The position numbers were made by a program, and so were the translations under genes. The notes under the pieces were generated by a model, which did no database searches, was not told where the DNA came from, and saw only the letters and a list, made by a program, of their open reading frames with translations. From Chloroflexota bacterium (GTDB taxonomy: Bacteria; Chloroflexota; Dehalococcoidia; SM23-28-2; RBG-16-64-32): 12,058 nt of DNA. The stretch spans positions 1-12,058 of the forward strand of contig VBEI01000078.1 of NCBI GenBank assembly GCA_005882715.1, given 5' to 3'. Below are positions 1 to 7,024 of this stretch, in pieces. Positions within the stretch are counted from its first letter, which is position 1. Each line of letters opens with the position of its first letter.

Positions 1-17
1 AAACGGCCCGCTGAGCC

Positions 18-497
18 ATGCGTGTAGGCATCGGCTACGACGTGCACCGCTGCGACGAGGCCCGCGATCTCGTTCTCGGCGGCGTCGAGCTGCCGCACGA
101 AGTCGGGCTTGCCGGGCACAGCGACGCAGACGTGCTGCTGCACGCGATCATCGATGCACTGTTTGGCGCGGCCGGGCTCGGCGACATCGGGCAGCACTTT
201 CCGCCGGACGAGCCGCAGTGGAAGGACGCGAGCAGCGTCGACCTTCTGCACCGGGCGCTCGCGATCGTGCGGGTCGCGGGGTTCGAAGTCGGGAACATCG
301 ATGCGACGGTAATCGCGGAGGTGCCGCGGCTGGCGCCGCACATCCCCGCGATGCGGGAGCGCATCGCCGCTGCGCTTGGAGTCGATGTCCAGCGGGTTAG
401 CGTGAAGGCGACGACGCACGAGGGGCTTGGAGCGCTCGGACGTGGTGAGGGCATCGCGGCGATGGCGGTAGCGGTTGTGCGGGAGATGGCGGGGTAG
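18..497 (+). CDS. ispF: 2-C-methyl-D-erythritol 2,4-cyclodiphosphate synthase
   Basis: Cytosolic enzyme of the MEP isoprenoid pathway. It cyclises CDP-methylerythritol 2-phosphate to methylerythritol 2,4-cyclodiphosphate with release of CMP. The 159-residue length is normal for the family. The N-terminal GYDVHR motif gives the metal ligands D8 and H10, and H42 is the third ligand. The HSDADV segment (residues 34-39) and the signature KATTHEGLGALGRGEGI (130-146, with E135 and R142) are clear. The family usually has KATTTEGLGF, so H134 is a small variation. The ATG lies four bases after a TGA (12-14) that could end an upstream gene such as ispD, the usual partner, but only 17 bases are visible so this is a guess. 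No terminator with a T-run is visible downstream. Confidence 0.97.
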   Translation: MRVGIGYDVHRCDEARDLVLGGVELPHEVGLAGHSDADVLLHAIIDALFGAAGLGDIGQHFPPDEPQWKDASSVDLLHRALAIVRVAGFEVGNIDATVIAEVPRLAPHIPAMRERIAAALGVDVQRVSVKATTHEGLGALGRGEGIAAMAVAVVREMAG

Positions 498-884
498 TGG
501 TCGCGCGGAGTGGCCGGCCAGAAGAAAGAGTAGCGCCGGGGAGATATGACCCGACCAGAGGGGGATGAATTGCCATCGGGTCCGCCGCACCCACCCCAGC
601 GCCAACCCATTCAGGCGAGAGGCCACCTTACCCAACCTTGCCGGAATCACCCTCCCACTTGAGCAACGACAAGTGTAGCCTGGCGTCTGTTAGTGTCTAG
701 AGCCGGTCAAGGGAGGCGGGTTCGTTTGAAACGGAATCGAAAGGCAAAAGGCTCATCTGCTAAAGCGGCGCACAGGGCGAGCCACTTTCCGGGATCCACG
801 GTGTTCAATCAGAGGAGGTTGTCGAGAACTCATTGGTCGATGTTGCATCATGGGTGCCTCGCCCCTATGGGGGTCTGGTTCCGC

Positions 885-890
885 TATAAT
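885..890 (+). promoter_or_regulatory. Candidate -10 box for cysE
   Basis: A perfect TATAAT is followed by TGGCGG, about 155 bases upstream of the cysE start. No good -35 box lies 16-18 bases upstream, where the sequence is CCCCTA-like, and there is no extended -10 TG. The call rests on the -10 hexamer and its position. It would give a cysE leader of roughly 150 nt containing the 969-1001 hairpin. Confidence 0.4.
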
Positions 891-968
891 TGGCGGTACC
901 ATGCAGTCGTTCTCTGAACCGGTGACGGCTTTAGGCTCCGGCTATGCTTTCGTCTGCGCCTGTACCGC

Positions 969-1001
969 GGCCCCGGTCCTTCGCGGGAGGGCCCTGGGGC
1001 C
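969..1001 (+). promoter_or_regulatory. G/C-rich hairpin in the cysE leader
   Basis: GGCCCC at the left end pairs with GGGGCC at the right end, and GGTCCTT pairs with GAGGGCC inside it (with G-T pairs), leaving a CGCGG loop. The hairpin ends about 30 bases before the cysE ribosome binding site. No T-run follows, so it is not a standard intrinsic terminator. It could be a leader structure or only a stable fold in GC-rich DNA. No T-box motif is visible. Confidence 0.4.
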
Positions 1002-1045
1002 GGCGGCAGCGGCTCACCAAAGCAGAATGAATGGAGAGACGGCCC

Positions 1046-1732
1046 ATGGGACTCTTAGACAGCATTAGAGGCGATATCAAGGCGGCGCGGCAGCGCGATC
1101 CCGCCGCGACGAGCGACCTCGAAGTAGTACTCACGTATCCCGGCTTTCACGCCCGCCAGATCCACCGGCTGGCGCATTCGTTGCATGGGCGCGGGATGCG
1201 GGTGCCGGCTCGGGTCGTGTCGCACCTGGGGCGGGCCTTCACCGGCATTGAGATCCACCCCGGAGCGCGCATCGGCGAGGGGTTCTTCATCGACCACGGG
1301 ATGGGGGTCGTCATCGGCGAGACGGCGATCATCAAGGACAACGTCCATCTCTTCCAGGGCGTGACCCTGGGCGGGACGAGCACACGGCGGGCCAAGCGGC
1401 ATCCGACTCTAGACCGCAACGTGGTGGTGGGAGCGGGCGCCAAGGTAATCGGCGACGTGACTATCGGCGAGAACGCGAAGATCGGCGCAGGCTCGGTCGT
1501 CGTCACGAACGTTCCGCCGCATGCGACGGTTGTCGGCGTTCCGGGCCACATCGTGGCGTTCGCGGACCCGGGAGACGATACTGTGCTCCGCCTGCCGGAC
1601 CCAGAATGGGACATCATCAAGAGCCTCGAGAGCCGTATCGCAGAGCTGGAGTCGCGTATTGCGGAGCTGGGGTCTGGGAAGACCCAGAAGAAGACTGCAG
1701 TGAGCGTGGACGGCGAGGACGAGATAACGTAG
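1046..1732 (+). CDS. cysE: Serine O-acetyltransferase
   Basis: Transfers an acetyl group from acetyl-CoA to serine, giving O-acetylserine, the carbon acceptor for cysteine synthesis. The protein is 228 residues. An N-terminal helical part starts MGLLDSI, then HPGA (71-74) and the catalytic-histidine segment DHGMG (D83-H84) precede a left-handed beta-helix of hexapeptide repeats (about 85-165, for example VIGDVTIGENAKIGAGS). I chose the ATG at 1046 because GGAGAG at 1033-1038 lies seven bases upstream and because MGLLDSIR is the usual start of this form; an in-frame ATG at 1031 lacks a comparable site. The C-terminus carries a short direct heptad repeat, SRIAELE-SRIAELG (196-209), suggesting a small coiled coil, and then a polar tail. 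It is followed by cysS, so cysteine is made and charged from adjacent genes. Confidence 0.93.
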   Translation: MGLLDSIRGDIKAARQRDPAATSDLEVVLTYPGFHARQIHRLAHSLHGRGMRVPARVVSHLGRAFTGIEIHPGARIGEGFFIDHGMGVVIGETAIIKDNVHLFQGVTLGGTSTRRAKRHPTLDRNVVVGAGAKVIGDVTIGENAKIGAGSVVVTNVPPHATVVGVPGHIVAFADPGDDTVLRLPDPEWDIIKSLESRIAELESRIAELGSGKTQKKTAVSVDGEDEIT

Positions 1733-1824
1733 CCGGCGGCTGGCGCCTGCTTACGATTCAGCTCGCGCCGCGTGGGCTGCGTAGGGAGGTGACAGCTGTG
1801 GCTTTGTAAGAGTGCGTATACAAG

Positions 1825-1898
1825 CGCCGCTAGGCCGGGGGTCTGGGGGTGTCCCCCAGTTCATCCTGCCGGGCGGGTGGGTGGGACGAAGAACACCG
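1825..1898 (+). repeat. G-rich hairpin interspersed repeat, copy 1
   Basis: This stretch upstream of cysS contains GGGGGTGTCCCCCA, which can fold as a short hairpin, followed by a spacer and a GGGCGGGTGGGTGGGAC tail. A second copy at 9773-9846, upstream of rplL, shares GCGCCGC, then AGGCCGGG, then GGGGTGTCCCCCA, then a TGC-plus-G-run tail in the same order. Even the translations match (GVSPSSSCRAGG against GVSPTFSLCGG). I infer a short interspersed repeat family. The boundaries are approximate. Confidence 0.6.
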
Positions 1899-1989
1899 CG
1901 CTAACAAGAAAGAGGAACACAATGCTGCGGGGGACACACGAGGCGGAGGGACGGCCAAAGCGTCGTCGGTCAGCAAAGGGCGAAGGCTC

Positions 1990-3344
<1,355 letters not shown>

Positions 3345-3348
<4 letters not shown>

Positions 3349-3770
3349 TTGGCACTAGGTGGTGCTGGCTCCTGGCGGCGCACCAGTGTCATTCCGAGCC
3401 AGCTGCTTGTGCTACTCATTCGGAGGCGAGTCACCGGCTGATGGGGAATCAGTCTCGATCTCGCTCGCGAGGAATCTTGCATCCCTTTCCTGAAGTCCTT
3501 GCTCAAATCCCTCCAAGTTGGGTTTATGCTCCTTACCAATGCGATCTTCTTGCTGCGCCCTCATGCCTTTATCTGCTTCTCGCGTTCAATCGCACCACGC
3601 GCGCTATCAGTCCACTCATAGTAGACAAGCCGCCCAATGTTGTATTTCTTGGTGAACCCATCTACCGCTTTGTGTTTATGCTGCCAGACATGAACCTCTA
3701 GAGCGCTCGTGACACCCGTGTAAAGCGTCCCCGAGTCGTTGGTCATGATGTAGACGAAGTAGTCGCGCAT
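3345..3770 (-). pseudogene. Small GIY-YIG nuclease-like gene with an internal stop
   Basis: Starts at the ATG complement 3770-3768 with YFVYIMTN and GTLYTGVT, the two halves of the GIY-YIG motif, and runs through HKHKAVDGFTKKYN and REKQIKA. An in-frame TGA at 3563-3561 then interrupts it. The same frame continues with GRSKKIALVRSINPTWRDLSKDF, the normal C-terminus of this family of about 90 residues. The stop falls where relatives usually have Trp (KAW), so a TGG-to-TGA change explains it. The segment that usually reads LERRVWEHK is LEVHVWQHK, so the arginine pair containing the catalytic Arg is lost. After KDF the frame runs through the repeat arm to a stop at 3347-3345, probably not meaningful protein. 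Two independent lesions suggest decay. TGA is an ordinary stop elsewhere here (rplJ), so recoding is unlikely. Confidence 0.8.
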
Positions 3771-3872
3771 CCGAATGAAAGATTCCTCGCGAGTTGTCTA
3801 AGCGCGTTGACGTAGATTCGAGGCTCATCGCGGTTCCGGTCAAGTTTCTCGGGGCATCCGGCTCGGAATGAC
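3388..3872. mobile_element. Inverted-repeat element carrying a GIY-YIG gene
   Basis: The outer ends are a perfect 13-bp inverted repeat, GTCATTCCGAGCC at 3388-3400 and its complement at 3860-3872. Inside them lies a perfect 15-bp inverted repeat, CTCGCGAGGAATCTT at 3464-3478 and its complement at 3779-3793. The inner pair brackets the small - strand GIY-YIG gene tightly. No target-site duplication is visible at the outer ends. Short GIY-YIG genes between GTCATTC-type inverted repeats recur in bacterial genomes as far as I recall; that this is a mobile or once-mobile unit is inference from the repeat structure. Confidence 0.65.
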
Positions 3873-3920
3873 GGGAGACGGGCTGATTTCGGTGCTGACT
3901 TGCCGGTCAGGCCGCTGTGA

Positions 3921-3948
3921 TTGACTACGTGGCCATTCCTGATATACT
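3921..3948 (+). promoter_or_regulatory. Promoter of the tRNA-tuf region
   Basis: TTGACT at 3921-3926 and TATACT at 3943-3948 are separated by 16 bases and each differs from consensus at one position. They lie about 80 bases upstream of the first tRNA gene. Transcription should start near 3955. This is the best sigma-70-type promoter I can see in the window. Confidence 0.65.
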
Positions 3949-3958
3949 TAACGTAGGT

Positions 3959-3982
3959 CGCTCCGCGGGGGCGTCTTTTTTT
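3959..3982 (+). terminator. Intrinsic terminator-like hairpin with T7 tract
   Basis: CGCTCC (3959-3964) pairs with GGGGCG (3968-3973) around a GCG loop, followed by TC and seven T (3976-3982). It begins almost at the predicted start site of the 3921-3948 promoter. It may stop transcription arriving from upstream, or act on the tRNA transcript itself. CGCTCC could alternatively pair with GGAGCG at 3998-4003. Confidence 0.55.
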
Positions 3983-4026
3983 GGTTCGCTCACGAATGGA
4001 GCGGCGGTCCGTTACAAGGGCATAAC

Positions 4027-4101
4027 GCCGAAGTGGCGCAACGGTAGCGCAAGCGATTTGTAATCGCTAGGTTGGGGGTTCGACTCCCCCCTTCGGCTCC
4101 A
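4027..4101 (+). tRNA. tRNA-Thr (anticodon UGU)
   Basis: A full cloverleaf: acceptor stem GCCGAAG with CTTCGGC, D-arm GCGC/GCGC, anticodon stem AGCGA with TCGCT around loop TTTGTAA (anticodon TGT), and T-arm GGGGG-TTCGACT-CCCCC. Discriminator T is followed by an encoded CCA. It is first of three tRNAs ahead of tuf, an order like the thrU-tyrU-glyT-thrT-tufB arrangement of enterobacteria without the Gly gene. Confidence 0.95.
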
Positions 4102-4108
4102 GACGCAT

Positions 4109-4180
4109 GGAACACGGAACAGCGAACCAGGAACGGGAGTGAGTCCACCCGAGTTCCATGTTCCTGGTTCGTCGTTCCTG
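4109..4180 (+). repeat. Inverted pair of heptamer tandem arrays (hairpin)
   Basis: The spacer between the first two tRNA genes holds four 7-nt units starting at 4109, 4116, 4123 and 4130 (GGAACAC, GGAACAG, CGAACCA, GGAACGG). Four complementary units start at 4153, 4160, 4167 and 4174 (GTTCCAT, GTTCCTG, GTTCGTC, GTTCCTG). CGAACCAGGAAC (4123-4134) is a perfect 12-bp inverted repeat of 4160-4171. The stem can extend to 4116-4134 with 4160-4178 with one mismatch and one G-T pair, closing a 25-nt loop. Confidence 0.8.
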
Positions 4181-4187
4181 CGAAGAT

Positions 4188-4273
4188 GGCGGGGTGGCAG
4201 AGTGGACAATTGCAGCGGGCTGTAAACTCGCCGCCTTCGGGCTACGGAGGTTCGAATCCTCCCCCCGCCACCA
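4188..4273 (+). tRNA. tRNA-Tyr (anticodon GUA)
   Basis: A class II tRNA of 86 nt with a long variable arm (about CGCCTTCGGGC). The acceptor stem GGCGGGG pairs with CCCCGCC, the anticodon stem GCGGG pairs with CTCGC around loop CTGTAAA (anticodon GTA), and the T-arm is GGAGG-TTCGAAT-CCTCC. Discriminator A is followed by an encoded CCA. Confidence 0.95.
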
Positions 4274-4312
4274 AGCGAATGAGAGGGCAAGATGAAATGG
4301 AATCTGGATTAC

Positions 4313-4388
4313 GCCCACGTAGCTCAGTTGGTAGAGCACGTTCTTGGTAAGAACGGGGTCACCGGTTCGAGTCCGGTCGTGGGCTCCA
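4313..4388 (+). tRNA. tRNA-Thr (anticodon GGU)
   Basis: The acceptor stem GCCCACG pairs with CGTGGGC, the D-loop contains AGTTGGTA, the anticodon stem CGTTC pairs with GAACG around loop TTGGTAA (anticodon GGT), and the T-arm is ACCGG-TTCGAGT-CCGGT. Discriminator T is followed by CCA. This is a second threonine isoacceptor, placed directly before tuf as in many bacteria. Confidence 0.95.
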
Positions 4389-4562
4389 CGGAGAGATGAG
4401 AGAAATGGGAAATAAGAGAGCGAACATCGCGTGCCTTTTCGCGCCTTGTGCTTGGCGCCGGCATAAGATGTACACGGTTGGTACTAGCCGGGTTATCATG
4501 GAGACATCGGGCCGACTCGCCCGGCCACTGACCCGCGAACGATAACAGGAGGGATTCCCGCA

Positions 4563-5762
4563 ATGGCCAAACAGAAATTCGTGCGCACGAAGCCACACCT
4601 CAACGTGGGCACGATCGGCCATATCGACCATGGTAAGACGACGCTGACGTCGGCCATCACGAAGGTGCTGGCGCTGAAGAAGATGGCTGAATATCGTGAC
4701 TTCTTCAGCATCGACAAGGCGCCGGAAGAGCGCCAGCGCGGCATTACGATCGCGATCGCGCACGTGGAATACGAGACGGAGAAGCGGCACTACGCGCACA
4801 TCGACTGTCCGGGCCACGCTGACTACATCAAGAACATGATCACAGGTGCCGCCCAGATGGACGGGGCGATACTCGTCGTCGCGGCGAACGACGGACCGAT
4901 GCCGCAGACGCGGGAGCACGTCCTGTTGGCGCGGCAGGTGGAAGTGCCGGCGATGGTCGTGTTCCTGAACAAGGTAGATATGATGGAGGACCCGGAGCTG
5001 CTCGATCTCGTTGAGCTCGAGGTGCGAGAGCTGCTGACGAAGTACAACTTCCCCGGCGATGACATTCCAATCATCCGCGGGAGCGCCCTGAAGGCGATGG
5101 AAAGTAAGTCGGATGACCCGGACGCGCCGGAGTACCAGCCGATCTGGGAGCTCATGAACGCCGTCGACAGCTACATTCCGGAGCCAGAGCGACCGAAGGA
5201 CAAGCCCTTCCTGATGCCAATCGAGGACGTGTTCGGCATCAAGGGCCGCGGCACGGTGGTCACGGGCCGCGTGGAGCGCGGAGTTGTGAAGGCCGGCGAA
5301 GAGGTGGAGATCGTGGGTTTCGGGGAGACGCGAAAGACCGTCTGCACGGGCGTCGAGATGTTCCGCAAGACTCTGGACGAGGGAGAGGCGGGCGATAACG
5401 TCGGCTGTCTTCTAAGAGGCATCGAGCGGGAGGATGTGGAGCGTGGGCAGGTGCTGGCCAAGCCGAGCTCAATCAAGCCGCACACGAGGTTCGAGGCCGA
5501 GGTCTACTGCCTGAGCAAGGAAGAGGGCGGACGGCATACGCCGTTCTTCAGCGGGTACCAGCCGCAGTTCTACATCCGGACGACAGACGTCACCGGGGCG
5601 ATTCAGTTGCCGGACGGTGTAGAGATGGTGATGCCCGGCGACAACATCAAGATGACATCGGAATTGAAGACGCCCGTGGCGCTTGAGGAAGGCGTGCGCT
5701 TCGCGATCCGTGAGGGCGGACGCACGGTCGGCGCGGGTGTGTTGACGAAGGTACTGGAGTAG
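4563..5762 (+). CDS. tuf: Elongation factor Tu
   Basis: GTPase that delivers aminoacyl-tRNA to the ribosomal A site. The 399 residues are full length. G1 is GHIDHGKT (19-26, I21 in place of the usual V), followed by the RGITI effector region, DCPGHADY (G3), NKVD (G4) and a SAL motif (G5). Domains 2 and 3 follow (KGRGTVVTGRVERG, then FFSGYQPQFYIRTTDVTG). The effector segment reads RGITIAIAHVEYET where most bacteria have RGITINTAH; I associate that form with Chloroflexota. AGGAGGG at 4547-4553 supports the ATG. The 174 bases between the last tRNA and this gene hold a purine-rich stretch and no promoter I trust, so tuf may be read from the tRNA promoter. rpmG starts two bases after the stop. Confidence 0.98.
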   Translation: MAKQKFVRTKPHLNVGTIGHIDHGKTTLTSAITKVLALKKMAEYRDFFSIDKAPEERQRGITIAIAHVEYETEKRHYAHIDCPGHADYIKNMITGAAQMDGAILVVAANDGPMPQTREHVLLARQVEVPAMVVFLNKVDMMEDPELLDLVELEVRELLTKYNFPGDDIPIIRGSALKAMESKSDDPDAPEYQPIWELMNAVDSYIPEPERPKDKPFLMPIEDVFGIKGRGTVVTGRVERGVVKAGEEVEIVGFGETRKTVCTGVEMFRKTLDEGEAGDNVGCLLRGIEREDVERGQVLAKPSSIKPHTRFEAEVYCLSKEEGGRHTPFFSGYQPQFYIRTTDVTGAIQLPDGVEMVMPGDNIKMTSELKTPVALEEGVRFAIREGGRTVGAGVLTKVLE

Positions 5763-5763
5763 C

Positions 5764-5928
5764 GTGGCCAAGAAAGAGGACCGTGTGGTAATCGACCTGG
5801 CATGCACGGAGTGCCGCCAGCGGACGTATACCACGCAGAAGAACAGACGGAATGATCCGGACCGGATAGAGCTGCGGAAGTTCTGTCCGCGCTGCCGGAT
5901 GCACAGGCAGCACCGCGAAGTGCGTTAG
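5764..5928 (+). CDS. rpmG: 50S ribosomal protein L33
   Basis: A 54-residue protein of the large subunit near the E site. It is the zinc-binding four-cysteine form: C14 and C17 in LACTEC, and C41 and C44 in FCPRCR, with the conserved KNRRNDPDRIELRKFCPRC core. The GTG start is one base after the tuf stop, and GGAG at 5756-5759 inside the tuf end serves as ribosome binding site, so it is probably translationally coupled to tuf. secE starts nine bases after its TAG. Confidence 0.93.
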   Translation: MAKKEDRVVIDLACTECRQRTYTTQKNRRNDPDRIELRKFCPRCRMHRQHREVR

Positions 5929-5937
5929 GATAGTAAT

Positions 5938-6258
5938 ATGAACCGCTCGCTGCGAAGACAGCGCCTCAAGGAGCCAAAGGAACGAACGGGAGTGAGGACA
6001 CCGCGCGCGATGCCACGCGCGGCAACAGGCACGGCGGGCACGGCGAAAGGCGCAGCGGGCCGCGCTGGGGCTCTCGGCTGGCGTCCGCGGTTCGTGATGG
6101 ACATCATCAACGAGCTGCGGAAGGTCGTCTGGCCGACGCGCGATGATGTCGTCTACCTGACGATTGTTGTGGTGGTGGTCACAGTGATCCTGGGCGCGGT
6201 GCTCGGAGCCATCGACATCGGCTTTGGCTGGTTGATCGAGAAGACGCTGCTTAGCTAG
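5938..6258 (+). CDS. secE: Preprotein translocase subunit SecE
   Basis: Small essential membrane subunit that clamps SecY in the SecYEG channel. The C-terminal half is typical: the amphipathic cytoplasmic helix FVMDIINELRKVVWPTRDD (52-70), then one transmembrane helix of about residues 71-100. The first 50 residues are a basic, Arg/Ala/Gly/Thr-rich disordered extension that makes the 106-residue protein longer than minimal SecE of about 60. AGGA at 5927-5930, overlapping the rpmG stop, supports the ATG at 5938. nusG follows directly, the usual secE-nusG pair. Confidence 0.93.
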   Translation: MNRSLRRQRLKEPKERTGVRTPRAMPRAATGTAGTAKGAAGRAGALGWRPRFVMDIINELRKVVWPTRDDVVYLTIVVVVVTVILGAVLGAIDIGFGWLIEKTLLS

Positions 6259-6270
6259 GGTAATCTGAGC

Positions 6271-6945
6271 TTGCCAAAGAAGAGGAAGGTGGTGGAGCAA
6301 GCAGCCGCTGAAGAGTCCGCCCCCAAGCGCGTCGGCAATGGGCAAGCGCCGATCAGCGAGGACGAGCTGTTCGCTGATGGCCGCTCCTGGTACGTGATCC
6401 ACACCTACTCCGGGTACGAGGACAAGGTGAAGACGAACCTCGAGCAGCGGATCAAGTCGATGGATGCGGAGGAGCTGGTCTTCAGGGTGGTCGTTCCCTC
6501 TGTGGATGAGATCGAGATCAAGGAAGGTCAGCGCCGTACGGTCGCGCGTAAGATCTTCCCGGGCTACGTGCTCGTGCAGATGATCACGCTGAAGCAGGAC
6601 GACCCAAAAGCGACCGAACAGGACAAGGCGCTTTCCAGCAAGGGCTGGACGGTCGTTCGCAACTCACCCGGAGTAACGGGATTCGTCGGCTCTGGCACCG
6701 CGCCGACCCCGCTCGACAGGGCCGAGGTGCTTTCGATCATGAAGCAGATGCGGGCGGATGAGCCGCGCGTGAAGGTCGGGTTCCAGCAAGGCCAGAGCGT
6801 GCGCGTGATCGACGGCCCGTTCGCCGACTTCGTGGGCACGGTCGAAGAGATCAACACCGAAAAGGGCAAGGTGAAGGTCGCGGTCTCGATCTTCGGACGC
6901 GAGACACCGGTAGAGCTCGACTTCCTGCAAGTCGAGCGGCTGTAG
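6271..6945 (+). CDS. nusG: Transcription termination/antitermination factor NusG
   Basis: Binds RNA polymerase and couples it to Rho or the ribosome. The 224 residues contain an NGN domain from about residue 39 (SWYVIHTYSGYEDKV ... RKIFPGYVLVQM ... NSPGVTGFVG) and a C-terminal KOW domain from about 174 (GQSVRVIDGPFADFVGTVEEIN ... LDFLQVERL). The start is a TTG at 6271, the first plausible start after the secE stop; AGGG at 6257-6260 lies about ten bases upstream. The first 35 residues are charged and unconserved and begin PKKRKV, by chance the same string as the SV40 nuclear localisation signal. A 79-base spacer with an AAACC array separates it from rplK. Confidence 0.95.
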   Translation: MPKKRKVVEQAAAEESAPKRVGNGQAPISEDELFADGRSWYVIHTYSGYEDKVKTNLEQRIKSMDAEELVFRVVVPSVDEIEIKEGQRRTVARKIFPGYVLVQMITLKQDDPKATEQDKALSSKGWTVVRNSPGVTGFVGSGTAPTPLDRAEVLSIMKQMRADEPRVKVGFQQGQSVRVIDGPFADFVGTVEEINTEKGKVKVAVSIFGRETPVELDFLQVERL

Positions 6946-6959
6946 CCGCTGGTTCTGCG

Positions 6960-6999
6960 AACCGTCAAAACCCGCAAACCGCCAAACCTGGAAACTGAT
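6960..6999 (+). repeat. 8-nt tandem array (AAACC units)
   Basis: Five units start exactly eight bases apart at 6960, 6968, 6976, 6984 and 6992: AACCGTCA, AAACCCGC, AAACCGCC, AAACCTGG, AAACTGAT. The array lies in the nusG-rplK spacer, about 25 bases before the rplK start. It is poor in G and unlikely to fold, so it would make an open leader. Degenerate but in strict period. Confidence 0.6.
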
Positions 7000-7024
7000 T
7001 GGGAGAACGTGATAGCGAGCAGGC

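Larger units (their letters stand above)
498..1045. other. Intergenic region without a convincing gene
   Basis: About 550 bases separate ispF from cysE. I see no tRNA, no recognised structured RNA and no reading frame with protein-family features. The longest frame, at 693-917, encodes a basic low-information peptide. Visible elements are a 10-bp palindrome TGGCCGGCCA at 511-520, a small CCCC-TAT-GGGG hairpin near 862-872, a perfect TATAAT at 885-890 and a strong G/C hairpin at 969-1001. The last two probably belong to the cysE leader. Confidence 0.6.

Noticed and set aside
693..917. 74-codon frame in the ispF-cysE gap
   Set aside because: Basic, low-information peptide with no family motif and no good ribosome binding site; it also overlaps the candidate -10 box region.
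1861..1905. T-box riboswitch upstream of cysS, suggested by GGGTGGGAC and ACACCGCG
   Set aside because: The AGGGTGGNACCGCG core is broken by inserted bases, no specifier stem or terminator follows, and the same G-rich stretch recurs before rplL, so it is explained by the interspersed repeat.
1849..1989. N-terminal extension of CysRS from the upstream open frame
   Set aside because: The extension encodes the G-rich repeat; CysRS homology starts at MRLYNTMSRR and all ligands fit numbering from 1990.
3561..3563. Selenocysteine or Trp recoding of the TGA in the GIY-YIG gene
   Set aside because: TGA ends rplJ normally, there is no SECIS-like hairpin I can defend, and loss of the Arg pair points to decay.
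4109..4180. CRISPR-like array between tRNA genes
   Set aside because: The units are only seven bases, contiguous and in opposed orientation; there are no spacers and no cas genes in the window.
4072..4350. 92-codon frame across the tRNA genes
   Set aside because: It reads through two complete tRNA genes, which fully explain the sequence.
6274..6291. PKKRKV at the NusG N-terminus, identical to the SV40 nuclear localisation signal
   Set aside because: Chance match in a lysine-rich, unconserved N-terminus of a bacterial protein; no reason to infer nuclear targeting.
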